Positions 25,919 through 35,539 of a DNA stretch of 64,000 nucleotides are shown here, piece by piece. Position 1 is the first letter of the stretch; each line of letters starts with the position of its first letter. The notes under the pieces were generated by a model. That model did no database searches. It was not told where the DNA came from and saw only the letters and a list, made by a program, of their open reading frames with translations. The translations under genes and the position numbers were made by a program. Source of the stretch: Chryseobacterium phocaeense (GTDB taxonomy: Bacteria; Bacteroidota; Bacteroidia; Flavobacteriales; Weeksellaceae). The DNA lies in NCBI RefSeq assembly GCF_900169075.1, contig NZ_LT827014.1, forward strand, positions 310,001 through 374,000. Reading direction: 5' to 3'.

Positions 25919-26746
25919 TTATTCATCAAAAACAAGTGTTCTTTTCTCTTTTCTTTTAGGAATTCCATGCACCTTATCGTACAGATAAGCCAATACATTC
26001 GGCTTTTTATAGATCCTGCTGTGGCGGTATCTGGTGTTAAAGTGTCTGATATGAATTTTATAGGCATCATACCCAATCACCACCAGCAAACAGAAGCTGA
26101 TCACATAAAACACCCTGAATTCAAGATAATAATAGGTAAGTCCTGAGAATACGGCTCCTAAAACATAGGCTGCCATAATACTCATCAGGAGTTTCGCCCT
26201 TGCAATCAGTTCACCGTTCTTTCTGTATTTCTTCTGCGTAAACATGGAAAACAGGATTCCAAGGTCGGTAGTGGTTCCCGTAAGGTGGGTAGTTTTCACT
26301 GCGAAATTGGAGATACTTGCCGTAAGACCATTCTGAAGCCCGGTGGCAAAAAGCATCAGCGCTACCAGATATTCGGTTTCTTCCAGTGTTTTCTGATAAT
26401 AAAACTGTCCGTATATCCCTACAAAAAGCAAGCAGATAATCTCCAGAACAATCGGCATGGCATGGGCAAAATACTTACTCCTTTTATTGAAGTTGATCAC
26501 AATAAAATTGGACAAAAAGCTTCCGAAGAAGAACAGAAAGATCCATGCACCCACCACAGCCACCTGCGACCAGTTTCCTTTACTGATTTCTGCAGCAAAT
26601 ACTGCATAATGTCCCGTTACGTTTGACGTGAAAGAGAGAAATATTAACAGAGAGGCAATATTTATAGTACCCGCAGTAAATGCAGTCAGCGTCCCCAATC
26701 TGATATTGTCTCCCAACGTTCGGCTGTTACTATAATTTCTTAACAT
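25919..26746 (-). CDS. DUF1275 (YoaK-like) membrane protein
   Basis: A 275-residue protein with six or seven hydrophobic helices. Early segments TAFTAGTINIASLL and SFTSNVTGHYA, followed by a central FATGLQNGLTASIS and TTHLTGTTTDLG, are the hallmarks of the DUF1275 family. Function is not established; transport has been proposed for the family. A basic C-terminal tail (GIPKRKEKRTLVFDE) would be cytoplasmic. It follows the UspA-like gene by 31 bp on the same strand. Confidence 0.88.
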   Translation of the reverse strand: MLRNYSNSRTLGDNIRLGTLTAFTAGTINIASLLIFLSFTSNVTGHYAVFAAEISKGNWSQVAVVGAWIFLFFFGSFLSNFIVINFNKRSKYFAHAMPIVLEIICLLFVGIYGQFYYQKTLEETEYLVALMLFATGLQNGLTASISNFAVKTTHLTGTTTDLGILFSMFTQKKYRKNGELIARAKLLMSIMAAYVLGAVFSGLTYYYLEFRVFYVISFCLLVVIGYDAYKIHIRHFNTRYRHSRIYKKPNVLAYLYDKVHGIPKRKEKRTLVFDE

Positions 26747-26777
26747 TTTCTTATTCTTTTAATTGATAATAAATTCT

Positions 26778-27272
26778 TTAGACCTCAACGAAGATCTCAG
26801 CCAGTCTTCCTCTTTCCGGAAGTGTTTCAGCAATTTCCACATGAATTTCCTGAACCTGGAGCTCTTTGCATTTTTTAATATAAGGGGCAATATCAAATTT
26901 TCCTTTACCCTTACTTACAATGGATGGAGAATAATAAGCCTCCACGATATCCGCCGCTTTCACATAATTGTTGAATGTTCTCTGAAAGCTGCCCGTGAAG
27001 ATATCGCAGATGATCTTGTTCACTAGGTGTGGGTATTTATTCCTGATGATCCCATATGCATCACAGAACTCCTGGGGTCTTATTTTATTGAAAATTGTGC
27101 TTTTTGTATTAAACAGGAGGTCTCTGATGGAATCCCCGGCCTCATATCCTGAAACCAAAAGAATATTATACTGGTTCTGGTCTTCCGATGCTTCTTTCTC
27201 TTTAAGTACTTTTTTTAATATATTAAGTGATTCCAGAGAATAGTCTGTTGCGATTAAGATTGTTTTGGTCAT
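26778..27272 (-). CDS. Hypothetical protein with UspA-like N-terminus
   Basis: A 164-residue soluble protein beginning MTKTILIATDYSLESLNILKKVL, the beta-strand/loop start of universal-stress-protein folds. The usual UspA C-terminal ATP motif (G2xG9xGS) is not visible, so assignment to UspA is uncertain. No signal peptide or membrane segment. It probably forms a two-gene unit with the DUF1275 gene downstream. Confidence 0.75.
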   Translation of the reverse strand: MTKTILIATDYSLESLNILKKVLKEKEASEDQNQYNILLVSGYEAGDSIRDLLFNTKSTIFNKIRPQEFCDAYGIIRNKYPHLVNKIICDIFTGSFQRTFNNYVKAADIVEAYYSPSIVSKGKGKFDIAPYIKKCKELQVQEIHVEIAETLPERGRLAEIFVEV

Positions 27273-27313
27273 ATCTATTAGATTTAGGTTTGCGTTATCT
27301 TATTTTGATGATA

Positions 27314-27321
27314 CAAAACTA
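27314..27321 (-). promoter_or_regulatory. Candidate -7 element for the UspA-like gene
   Basis: Minus strand TAGTTTTG fits TAnnTTTG, 41 bp before the start codon. No good TTTG partner was found upstream. Confidence 0.45.
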
Positions 27322-27412
27322 AAGCGGTAAGATTAGAAGCCTTTTGGAATGGAATTAAAATGTGATTAAAGAGATTAGAATGAGATTAGAATATTGTTAA
27401 GGGGTGTTAATA

Positions 27413-27760
27413 TGCGGAAAGGCGAAGGAAGCTGAAAAGGCTAAGAGGGCAAAAGGGTTAAAAAGCAAAATCGCAAAAAGGCTGATTTGCGAATGAGCGA
27501 ATGTACTTTCAGGCCATTGAAAATTAATGGTCTTCAAATTATCGGTGAAATTTTTTTGAGTCTAATCTAAAAGCAGTTGTGTGGCACGTTTATTCTAATT
27601 AATTCAAGATAGTCGTGCGCTAAGTTTATTCCAACAAGTACTTATATCATCATAAAAAGCAAATCCGCTCATTTGTAAATAAGCTTATTTGCCATCTTAG
27701 CCTTCTCTGCTTCCTTAGCATTTTCGCCTTTTTGCCTTTTCGCGATTTAGCCTTTCCCCT
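27413..27760. repeat. Large imperfect inverted repeat of the GGCTAAATCGCGAAA family, copy 1
   Basis: The left arm (27413-27500) contains GCGGAAAGGCGAAGGAAGC, GAAAAGGCTAAGAGGGCAAA and GCGAATGAGCG. The right arm (27657-27760), in reverse complement, has AAAGGCTAAATCGCGAAAA, GGAAGCAGAGAAGGCTAAGA and AATGAGCGGATTT in the same order. The loop is about 150 bp. It fills the space downstream of the sensor kinase gene; a related pair lies upstream of the response regulator. Confidence 0.65.
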
Positions 27761-29163
27761 CAAACCTCCTCCGGTCTCGTGCTGTAGAAATTCGGGAACC
27801 TCATCTGTACCGTAGTTCCCTGGTTCTCATAAGAGCTCACAATCAGTTCGCCCTGATGCATTCTTACAATATTTCTGGCCAGAGGAAGCCCGATTCCGTA
27901 GCCTTCGTAGTTTTTGGTATTGGAGGCCCTGAAGAATGGGTCATAGATTTTGTTCATTTCTTCCTCAGGAATCCCGATTCCGAAATCTTTTACAATAATA
28001 TAGACATCTGTATCTGTGGCACCCAGCGAAACTTTTACCTGCTGGAAATTAGAATATTTGCAGCCGTTATTGATGATATTGGCTACCGCAAGATGCAGCA
28101 ACTGCTCGTTGCCCTGTACTTTTAGTTTTTTGGGATTATCAGGAAGCATGCTGATATCCAGATAAATATTGTTACGTGAGTCTATTTTCCGTAAAGTCTC
28201 AATTACATCCCAAAGCAGCTGGTCTATTCTTACCTTATCCATTTTCTGGATTTTTCCGTCGAAACCGGTCTGCGCGATCATCAATAAGGCTTTGATCTTT
28301 TTATCAAGCTTCTCCGCTTCATCCAGGATAATTTCCAGGGTATCTTTGTATTCATCTGTCGTTCTGTTGATAGAAAGCGCTACGTCTGCTTCCCCCATGA
28401 TGGAAGTCAGGGGTGTTCTCAGTTCATGGGAAACATTTCCGATCAGATGGTTCTGGGTTTCAAATGACGTTTCTATGCGGTTCAGCATTCCGTTAAAAGT
28501 ATCCACCAGTTCATTCAGCTCTTTATTATCAGGCTGGGGTTCCAATCTCAGGTGAAGATTTTCGGAGCTGATCTCTTTTACTTTTCCTGTAATTTTTAAA
28601 ATAGGTTTAAACAAGGTTTTAGACAGATAAAAAGAAAAGATCATACTGAAAAACAGGGAAAGTACGATGCAGGTCACCAGCGTTCTCTTTAAAAACCCGA
28701 GATAATAGATTACGTAATGGTTCTTGGCAGAAGCGATGGCAATATAATCTTTATCATCATATTTAAAAGTCTGGCCGATATAATAAAATTCTTTATCATT
28801 ATAATTGGCTTCTCCTTTTTTCACGATACTTTTAAAGAAATAATCCGGGATATGGACTTCCTGTGAAATCTTTTTGAAATTGGAATCCGTGGGAATGGCA
28901 AAAACATAATCCCTTTCCATCGGAAGTTCTTCGTCGTTCAGACTGTTGAGGATGTAGTTTTCCGGAAGATCCAGATGGTCTTTGCTCTTTTCAATCTGAA
29001 CAATGGTGGCCGTACGGATCTTCAGCAGTTCATAAAATCTCTGATGTGAAAAGTTGACAATAGAGAAGTAAACCAATCCACTGAACAGCAGAATGATGAC
29101 CGTAAATACCAGCATCAGGAGCACCATGGTTTTGGTCTGGTTGGTGATCACTTTGTTAAACAT
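27760..29163 (-). CDS. Sensor histidine kinase (HAMP-HisKA-HATPase)
   Basis: A 467-residue membrane kinase: membrane segments at about 15-37 and 155-180 enclose a periplasmic sensor domain of about 115 residues, followed by HAMP, a HisKA domain with the phospho-acceptor His246 (NVSHELRTPLTSI) and an HATPase_c domain (NIINNGCKYS, VKDFGIGIP, GYGIGLPLARNIV). It starts 3 bp after the response regulator stop, forming one operon. The layout resembles metal- or envelope-responsive CusS-type kinases; the signal is not deducible. Confidence 0.94.
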   Translation of the reverse strand: MFNKVITNQTKTMVLLMLVFTVIILLFSGLVYFSIVNFSHQRFYELLKIRTATIVQIEKSKDHLDLPENYILNSLNDEELPMERDYVFAIPTDSNFKKISQEVHIPDYFFKSIVKKGEANYNDKEFYYIGQTFKYDDKDYIAIASAKNHYVIYYLGFLKRTLVTCIVLSLFFSMIFSFYLSKTLFKPILKITGKVKEISSENLHLRLEPQPDNKELNELVDTFNGMLNRIETSFETQNHLIGNVSHELRTPLTSIMGEADVALSINRTTDEYKDTLEIILDEAEKLDKKIKALLMIAQTGFDGKIQKMDKVRIDQLLWDVIETLRKIDSRNNIYLDISMLPDNPKKLKVQGNEQLLHLAVANIINNGCKYSNFQQVKVSLGATDTDVYIIVKDFGIGIPEEEMNKIYDPFFRASNTKNYEGYGIGLPLARNIVRMHQGELIVSSYENQGTTVQMRFPNFYSTRPEEV

Positions 29164-29166
29164 CCG

Positions 29167-29874
29167 TTAAGGTTTTTTCATTACGTATCCCATTCCTATT
29201 ACGGTATGGATCAGCTTATTATCTTCCTGGCTATCCAGTTTTTTTCTTAAATAATTTACATACACATCCACCACATTGGTTCCCAGCTCATAATTCACGC
29301 CCCATACCGCATCCAGGATTTCAGCCCGGGAAATTACTTTCTCGGGGTTGTTCAGAAAATAGAGCAGAAGTTTATATTCTGTAGAAGTCAGTGTAATTTC
29401 CTCTCCCGCACGGGTCACCTTTTTCGTATAGTCGTTAAGGATCAGATCTGAGAACTGAAACACATGTTCATTATCCGGTTCAGGTTCAATAATTTCCTGG
29501 GAACCATTCCCGTTACTTCTTCTCAAAAGCGATTTTACCCGGGCTACCAGTTCAATAAATTTGAACGGTTTTACCAGATAATCATCTCCGCCACTTTCCA
29601 GGCCCAGAACAATATTTTCAGAAGTTCCCAGTGCAGTTAAAAAAAGTATAGGAACATGCTGATTGGTCTTCCTGATTTCTTTGCATACATCCAGCCCATT
29701 CATTTCCGGAAGCATAATATCCAGAACCACAAGATCAAAATCATTGGCCTGTACCAGCTGCACGCCTGTACGCCCGTCAAAAGCTACGGAAACTTCATAA
29801 CCACTTTCCTGAAGTCCTTTCTTAATAAAGGAGACTACACTGGTTTCGTCTTCAATAAGGATAATTTTTTTCAT
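29167..29874 (-). CDS. OmpR/PhoB-type response regulator
   Basis: A 235-residue two-domain regulator: receiver domain with acidic pair Glu8/Asp9, phospho-acceptor Asp52 (VVLDIMLPE) and Lys in YLVKPF, then a winged-helix Trans_reg_C domain (LTSTEYKLLLYFLNNPEKVISR, VVDVYVNYLRKKL). The start MKKIILIEDE at 29874 is preferred to an ATG 18 bp upstream. A promoter with both elements is visible just upstream. Confidence 0.95.
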   Translation of the reverse strand: MKKIILIEDETSVVSFIKKGLQESGYEVSVAFDGRTGVQLVQANDFDLVVLDIMLPEMNGLDVCKEIRKTNQHVPILFLTALGTSENIVLGLESGGDDYLVKPFKFIELVARVKSLLRRSNGNGSQEIIEPEPDNEHVFQFSDLILNDYTKKVTRAGEEITLTSTEYKLLLYFLNNPEKVISRAEILDAVWGVNYELGTNVVDVYVNYLRKKLDSQEDNKLIHTVIGMGYVMKKP

Positions 29875-29891
29875 GAGGATGAGGAATTTCA

Positions 29892-29922
29892 CAAAAATAA
29901 GGGAAAAGGGTGAGAAGGCAAA
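29892..29922 (-). promoter_or_regulatory. Bacteroidetes-type promoter of the two-component operon
   Basis: On the minus strand TTTG (29919-29922), 19 bp, then TATTTTTG (29892-29899), ending 17 bp before the regulator start. The upstream box falls within the edge of a repeat element. Confidence 0.72.
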
Positions 29923-30150
29923 ATGGATTGAAAAGCGGAAAGGCTAAATCGCGAAAGGGCAAAAAGGCGAAGGGAGCGAAGAAGGCAAATAAGTGGCTTA
30001 TTATTTCTGCAGCTTGGATATTTACAGAAGCTGTTTAATCCTCAACCCAAATTTCAATTAATTGCACCCATCCATTTGCAAATTTGCCCTTTCGCGATTT
30101 AGCCTTTTCTCCCCTTTGCCATCTCAGCCTTCTTCGCTTCCTTCGTCTTC
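29905..30150. repeat. Imperfect inverted repeat of the GGCTAAATCGCGAAA family, copy 2
   Basis: The left arm (29905-30000) holds GGCTAAATCGCGAAAGGGCA and GCGAAGAAGGCAAATAAG. The right arm (30058-30150), in reverse complement, holds GGCTAAATCGCGAAAGGGCA and GCGAAGAAGGC as well. The same words occur in the element at 27413-27760, so the two copies bracket the two-component operon. Confidence 0.68.
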
Positions 30151-30210
30151 CCCAATAACAATTTTCAATGAATTGATTCCCCACCATACCCAAGCTATAT
30201 AGAATAATAT

Positions 30211-30218
30211 TAACTTTG
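30211..30218 (+). promoter_or_regulatory. Candidate -7 element for the XRE-cupin regulator
   Basis: TAACTTTG fits TAnnTTTG and lies 56 bp before the start codon. No TTTG box at the usual distance. Confidence 0.5.
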
Positions 30219-30274
30219 CTTTTCATCATACATATATAATGAAGAAAAATAATTTAGGTTAAATTGTAAACACT

Positions 30275-30844
30275 ATGAATGATTTTTTAATAGGTATCGG
30301 TAAAAGACTGAAAGATATCAGGAAAAAGAATAATTTAACCATCAACGAGCTGGCTTCCAAAGCCAATGTGAGCAACGGCCTTGTTTCCAGGATTGAGAAT
30401 GGAAGAACAATTCCGTCACTTCCGGTATTGCTTGATATGATCCAGTCGCTGGAAATTGATGCCAGTTATTTCTTTGAAGGCGTTGAGAAGAAATCCAGCG
30501 CCAAGTTCATCTATCTCCCGAAGGACAGCCAGCAGTTTATTGAAAAGGAAGTGGAAGCTGAGGGGTTTAAATATATGCATATCTTCAGCAAAAGCCTCCA
30601 TTCTTTAGGATTCGAAGCGGTGTTGCTTACCCTGGAGCCCAATTCCAAAAGGGAAAAAGTGATTACTGATGCCTGGGAATTCAAATATGTTCTCAAAGGA
30701 GAAGTAAAATATATCATAGATAATGAGGAAATTATTTTAGAAGAAGGAGATTCGCTTTATTTTAACGGAAAATTTCCACACGTTCCGGTGAGCATCAGTA
30801 ATGAAAGCTGTGTAATGCTTGTTCTTTATTTTTATACGGCATAG
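30275..30844 (+). CDS. XRE-family transcriptional regulator with C-terminal cupin domain
   Basis: A 189-residue regulator: HTH_XRE at about residues 8-62 (LTINELASKANVSNGLVSRIENGRTIPSL) joined to a small cupin-2 barrel at about 110-185 (EFKYVLKGEVKYIIDNEEI, LEEGDSLYFNGKFPH). Such proteins sense a small ligand in the cupin and repress or activate neighbouring transport and catabolic genes. It stands 548 bp before the TonB-receptor operon in the same direction and is the obvious candidate regulator of it. Confidence 0.9.
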   Translation: MNDFLIGIGKRLKDIRKKNNLTINELASKANVSNGLVSRIENGRTIPSLPVLLDMIQSLEIDASYFFEGVEKKSSAKFIYLPKDSQQFIEKEVEAEGFKYMHIFSKSLHSLGFEAVLLTLEPNSKREKVITDAWEFKYVLKGEVKYIIDNEEIILEEGDSLYFNGKFPHVPVSISNESCVMLVLYFYTA

Positions 30845-31392
30845 AACTGTTTATTTTTCAAACGTAAAGATTTACATGTATGATCTATTATTTCAGGGGG
30901 TAAAGATTTCACCTACCTTTAATTAATCTATGCTTATACGTTTTCTTGATCAGATCAATCAAAGATTGATTCTTTCTTTGTAACCTTAAATATCAAGTGG
31001 CAGGATTAATCTTGGTGTATTTTAAAAGACTTCCCATTTTAATATTTTGACTTCTTACTTCTCATCTATTTTGTGCTTCACCGGTGCATAATTTTACAAA
31101 TATGCAACTTTTGATATTCCGGTTTTTCCGAAAATGAACGGAATATTAATCAAAATACATCTGTTTTCTAAAAATTTCTTATCTCAATTATGTAAAGAAT
31201 TATTTACAAAAACGTCAAAATAACGACTTATAAGCCTGTTTCCCCTGTTTTTCACACGATAATTTCTACCTTCTTCAAAGTAAAATACAGGTAACAAACA
31301 GAGCTTATTTGTTAAACAATACTTAATACGAAATATTTATATATATTAAAATTATTAGCTTGTTTTGCAATGAAAATTTAATATATGTAAAA
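30845..31392 (+). promoter_or_regulatory. Long regulatory interval before the TonB-receptor operon, with candidate operator
   Basis: 548 bp without a supportable gene. It contains an exact 13-base palindrome TTGATC-A-GATCAA (30946-30958), followed at once by AATCA-AAGAT-TGATT. XRE proteins bind such dyads, so these are candidate operators for the cupin regulator; this is inference. I found no exact TAnnTTTG match near the receptor start. Confidence 0.4.
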
Positions 31393-34218
31393 ATGAAGAC
31401 CCAATTAGAGAAATTACTTACCCTTGCTTTTTTGTGTTTGATCTTTTTTGTGTCAGCACAAAAGCAGTTAATTATAGGAACTGTTTTTGACGACAACCAG
31501 CCTCTTCCCGGCGCGTCAGTTAAAATAAACGGTTTATCAAAAAATACAGCAACTGATATCGATGGAAAATTTACATTCAATGATATCAAAGAAGGACAAT
31601 ATCATCTACAGATCAGTTATATTGGTTATGAAACGTCTGATATTGACATAGAAGTGAAATCCGGGGAAACGGTGGATCTTGGAGCTGTAAAACTATCCCA
31701 GCAGAGAAAAAACATTGACGAAGTTGTCGTAACCGGAACTTTGAAAAATACGGAAGCGAGAGCTTTAAATCTTCAAAAAAACGCGGTAAATATCACCAAT
31801 GTCATTGCATCAGACGGAATCGGAAAGCTTCCGGACAGAAATGCGGCTGAAACGGTTCAGCGTGTTCAGGGTGTTTCTATTGAACGGGATCAGGGCGAAG
31901 GAAGATTTGTTTCACTAAGAGGACTTCCGCCATTCTGGGCCTCTACTACCATCAACGGAAACAGACTTCCTACCGCAGAAGAAGAAACCACATCCAGAGC
32001 AACAGCTTTTGATTTTTTCCCTACTGAACTCATTTCCTACGTTCATGTCAACAAGTCTTTCACTCCGGATATGGAAGCCGATGGAATAGGTGGCGGCGTG
32101 AACTTCATTACCAAAACACCACCGATGAAAACAGAGTTCAAAGCAACGCTGGGAAGCGGTTACAATGCTAAATCTGACAAAGGTGTTTATAACCTTGGTT
32201 TACTTTACGGAGGCAGGACAAAGGATAAAAAATTCGGGTACTTATTCAATGTGGCCCACTTTATCAGAAACTGGTCTACCGATAATTTTGAAGCGAGAAG
32301 AAGCGGTGATGAAGGTGTTTTCAGAATGGAACTTCGTGATTATAACGGAGTCAGAAAAACAACCGGTGTAAATGCGGCTTTTGAATACGTGCTTTCTCCA
32401 AAGAATACATTTTATCTGAAGGGAATGTACGGAACGCTTTCAGATGATGAAACCCACTATAAACACAGGATCAGATTTGATAAATTCAGTGCAGCCAATA
32501 ATACGGCAAGAGTAGAGCTTCAGAATATCCATAACCTTCTGATCACAGAGCTTACTTCTGTTTCACTAGGTGGAATCCATACTTTAAACAAAGGGAAAAT
32601 CGACTGGGATTTATCCTATTATGACAACCGCTTTAAATACGGAAATATTCCGGATAAGCAGAACAATTCTTATTATGTGATCAAATACACCCAATCCGGT
32701 GTAGGCATCAATCCTGATTATATTTCCGATCATGGAAACGGTCCAAGAGCCTATTGGAAAGCAGACGGCGGAAAATTAGACTATAAAAACCCGGATGCCT
32801 TATTTGGATTCTACAGCGATCCGAATTTTAAAATGGATGCTTCCCAGATGAGATTTACCGACCTTGAATTCTACAAAGTTTTTGTGGAGGAAAAAGACAA
32901 GATTGTCGCAGCTTTCAACCACGAAATCAATACGTCTGATAAGCTGACCTTAAAATACGGTTTCAAATACAGGGACAAGGAAAGAAATGCAAGATTCTCC
33001 GATATTTTCTACAACTGGAACGGAGGAACTGCCCCGCTGCTTTCGGATTACGCTCCCTATATCACCACTCAGCCGAATGGTCCAAAATACTTAAGCGAAA
33101 TGAACGCCCACATCGGAAATACATTCGGGCCTGTATTGTCTACTACAGGAATGGATCAGTTCTGGTTCCAGAACCAGGGAAACCTGAAGATCAACCCGGC
33201 AGATTCCGAAGCACTGGAATACAATAAGGCATTGGGTAGAAACTTCGATGTTTTTGAAAAGCATGCTGATGCGTATGGAATGGGAACTTATAAACTGAAT
33301 GACAAGATCATTATTTTAGGAGGAATCAGGTTATCCAATACCAATACAAAAGTACAGGGTTATAATGTGATAGACAATGTTCCTACTCCGGTAGAGCACA
33401 CCAAGAATTATCTCGCCGTACTTCCAATGTTACATATTAAATACACCTTAAACGATAAAACCAATCTGCGTTTTGCCGCCACACGGACTTTTTCAAGACC
33501 CAATTTCGGGGATCTGACGCCAGGTGGAACTTATATTGAAGCGGATAATGAATTCAAAGGAGGGAATCCCAACCTTAATCCAACCTATTCTTTAAACTTT
33601 GACCTGATGGGAGAATATTATTTCTCAAATGTGGGGATTGTAAGCGGAGGTGTTTTCTATAAATCCATCACAGATCCTATTTTTCAGGATTCCTTTATCG
33701 GAAGCTACAACGGGATGAACGGGGTGCAGTTTACAGCACCGAACAATGGAAAAGCAGCCTGGCTGGGAGGTATTGAACTTGGAATCAATAAGAGATTTGA
33801 TTTCCTTCCGGGATTCCTGCAATATTTCGGATCCCAGGTGAATGCCACTTTCATGACTTCTGAAATGGAAAAGCCAAGCGGAAGAACAGTAGCACTTCCT
33901 TATCAGGCCAAAGAGCTTTATAACGTACAGCTTTTCTTTGAGAAGAAAGGATTCAATGCGAGGCTTGCATACAATTACAAAGGAAAGTATGCGGTAGAAT
34001 ATGCAGAGGATGATATCAATGATTCTTACTATGGAAAATACAGCAGTCTGGATTTCGGAGGATCTTATCAGTTCACCAAACACCTGATGCTCTATGCTGA
34101 TGTAAACAATATCCTGAACAAACCATTAATCTATCATTTCGGGAAGAACGAAGAACGTCCGGAGCAGGTAGAATATTATGGCGTACGATGTAACCTGGGA
34201 ATAAAACTGAACTTTTAA
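31393..34218 (+). CDS. TonB-dependent outer-membrane receptor (TIGR01782-like)
   Basis: A 941-residue receptor. After a signal peptide (about 1-23, ending VSAQ) come a carboxypeptidase-regulatory-like domain (GTVFDDNQPLPGASVKI) at 25-105, a plug domain (VVVTGTLKNTEARAL; RNAAETVQRVQGVSIERDQ; ADGIGGGVNFITKTP), and a long beta barrel ending in GIKLNF with a terminal Phe. An ATG at 31360 would place 11 polar residues before the signal peptide, so 31393 is chosen. It is first in a tight operon with a transporter, an oxidase and a HAD hydrolase, which suggests its ligand is an organophosphonate or a conjugate of one. Confidence 0.92.
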   Translation: MKTQLEKLLTLAFLCLIFFVSAQKQLIIGTVFDDNQPLPGASVKINGLSKNTATDIDGKFTFNDIKEGQYHLQISYIGYETSDIDIEVKSGETVDLGAVKLSQQRKNIDEVVVTGTLKNTEARALNLQKNAVNITNVIASDGIGKLPDRNAAETVQRVQGVSIERDQGEGRFVSLRGLPPFWASTTINGNRLPTAEEETTSRATAFDFFPTELISYVHVNKSFTPDMEADGIGGGVNFITKTPPMKTEFKATLGSGYNAKSDKGVYNLGLLYGGRTKDKKFGYLFNVAHFIRNWSTDNFEARRSGDEGVFRMELRDYNGVRKTTGVNAAFEYVLSPKNTFYLKGMYGTLSDDETHYKHRIRFDKFSAANNTARVELQNIHNLLITELTSVSLGGIHTLNKGKIDWDLSYYDNRFKYGNIPDKQNNSYYVIKYTQSGVGINPDYISDHGNGPRAYWKADGGKLDYKNPDALFGFYSDPNFKMDASQMRFTDLEFYKVFVEEKDKIVAAFNHEINTSDKLTLKYGFKYRDKERNARFSDIFYNWNGGTAPLLSDYAPYITTQPNGPKYLSEMNAHIGNTFGPVLSTTGMDQFWFQNQGNLKINPADSEALEYNKALGRNFDVFEKHADAYGMGTYKLNDKIIILGGIRLSNTNTKVQGYNVIDNVPTPVEHTKNYLAVLPMLHIKYTLNDKTNLRFAATRTFSRPNFGDLTPGGTYIEADNEFKGGNPNLNPTYSLNFDLMGEYYFSNVGIVSGGVFYKSITDPIFQDSFIGSYNGMNGVQFTAPNNGKAAWLGGIELGINKRFDFLPGFLQYFGSQVNATFMTSEMEKPSGRTVALPYQAKELYNVQLFFEKKGFNARLAYNYKGKYAVEYAEDDINDSYYGKYSSLDFGGSYQFTKHLMLYADVNNILNKPLIYHFGKNEERPEQVEYYGVRCNLGIKLNF

Positions 34219-34228
34219 AATCTCCTTA

Positions 34229-35527
34229 ATGACTCAAGGCATCAACAAAAAAACACTGGTAACACTGAAGGCTGCATTAGCCGCTTTCGGTGTTTACTTC
34301 TGCATGTATGGTTTCCGCAAGCCTTTTACGGTAGCTTCTTTTGAAGGGCTCTCCTATTTTGGGGTAGATTATAAGATCCTGATCATCATAGCCCAGGCGG
34401 TCGGTTATTTTATTTCAAAATTCATAGGGATTAAATTTATTTCGGAGCTGAAACCGGAAAAAAGAATTACGTACTTATTGGCAAGTATTGCCGTGGCAGA
34501 GCTGGCTTTACTTGGATTTGCAGCAGTTCCTGCTCCTTATAATATTGTTTTCATGTTCATCAATGGTATTCCCCTTGGTATGATTTGGGGCATTGTATTC
34601 TCTTATATTGAGGGGCGGAAAACCACAGAGATTATCGGGCTTTTCCTATGTTCAAGCTTTGTGGTATCGTCCGGATTTACAAAATCTACAGGGAAATTCT
34701 TAATGGATCATTTTCCGGTGTCAGAGTTCTGGATGCCCTTCTGCACAGGATTAGTATTTATCATTCCTTTAATTATTTTTGCTTTTCTTCTGGAAAGAAT
34801 TCCCAGGCCTACGGAAGAAGATATTCTGCTTAAAACCAAAAGGCAGCCTTTAAACGGGATGGAAAGAAAAAAGCTGATCCGCCGGTTTTTCGTTCCTATT
34901 GTCTGCATTATCTTCCTGTACGTCTGTTTAACTATTTTAAGAGATTTCAGGGATAATTTTAACCGGGAGATCTGGGACGGGCTGAATTTTACGCTGGATA
35001 GTTCTATTTTCACCTTAACAGAGATTCCTATTGCCGTTATGGTTCTTCTGATCCTAAGCTTTATGGTTAAAGTGAAAAACAACAAAAAGGCTTTTGCCTA
35101 TTACCATTATATCTTATTTGGTGGTATTCTGATGGTCGGTCTTTCAACCTACTTATTCCAAAACGGAGCTTTATCTCCGTTCCTGTGGATGATGGTTTCC
35201 GGATTTGGAATGTATATCTGCTACATTCCTTTTAACGGAATTTATTTTGACCGGATGATCGCTGCTTTCGATATCAAAGGAAATGTAGGATTTCTGACCT
35301 ATACCGTAGATTCTTTTGGCTATCTGGGAAGCGTCCTCATCCTGCTTTACAAAAACTTTGGATCATCACAGACTTCCTGGCTTAATTTTTATATTCATCT
35401 GAATTATATTATCACAGCCGTTGTTTTTATACTTTCGGTTACGGCTTTTTTAGCCTTCAGGAAAAAAGAAAAACCGAAATCAAACTCTAACCCATTCATT
35501 AATTTCGATACGTCGAAAATTTTATAA
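34229..35527 (+). CDS. DUF5690 family MFS-type transporter
   Basis: A 432-residue polytopic protein with 11-12 membrane segments. It opens with KAALAAFGVYFCMYGFRKPF, the same MYxFRKPF-type motif seen in organophosphate:phosphate antiporters, and matches the DUF5690 family as I know it from Bacteroidetes. Placed 10 bp after the receptor and 12 bp before the oxidase, it probably carries the ligand across the inner membrane. No ABC phosphonate transporter is present in the window. Confidence 0.82.
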   Translation: MTQGINKKTLVTLKAALAAFGVYFCMYGFRKPFTVASFEGLSYFGVDYKILIIIAQAVGYFISKFIGIKFISELKPEKRITYLLASIAVAELALLGFAAVPAPYNIVFMFINGIPLGMIWGIVFSYIEGRKTTEIIGLFLCSSFVVSSGFTKSTGKFLMDHFPVSEFWMPFCTGLVFIIPLIIFAFLLERIPRPTEEDILLKTKRQPLNGMERKKLIRRFFVPIVCIIFLYVCLTILRDFRDNFNREIWDGLNFTLDSSIFTLTEIPIAVMVLLILSFMVKVKNNKKAFAYYHYILFGGILMVGLSTYLFQNGALSPFLWMMVSGFGMYICYIPFNGIYFDRMIAAFDIKGNVGFLTYTVDSFGYLGSVLILLYKNFGSSQTSWLNFYIHLNYIITAVVFILSVTAFLAFRKKEKPKSNSNPFINFDTSKIL

Positions 35528-35539
35528 ACTCAAGTAACA

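Noticed and set aside
26778..27272. Confident assignment to the universal stress protein family
   Set aside because: Only the N-terminal strand matches; the glycine-rich ATP motif is missing, so the call was left as hypothetical.
27413..30150. A complete composite transposon around the two-component system
   Set aside because: No transposase or recombinase gene is present and no clean target-site duplication was seen. Only related hairpins can be claimed.
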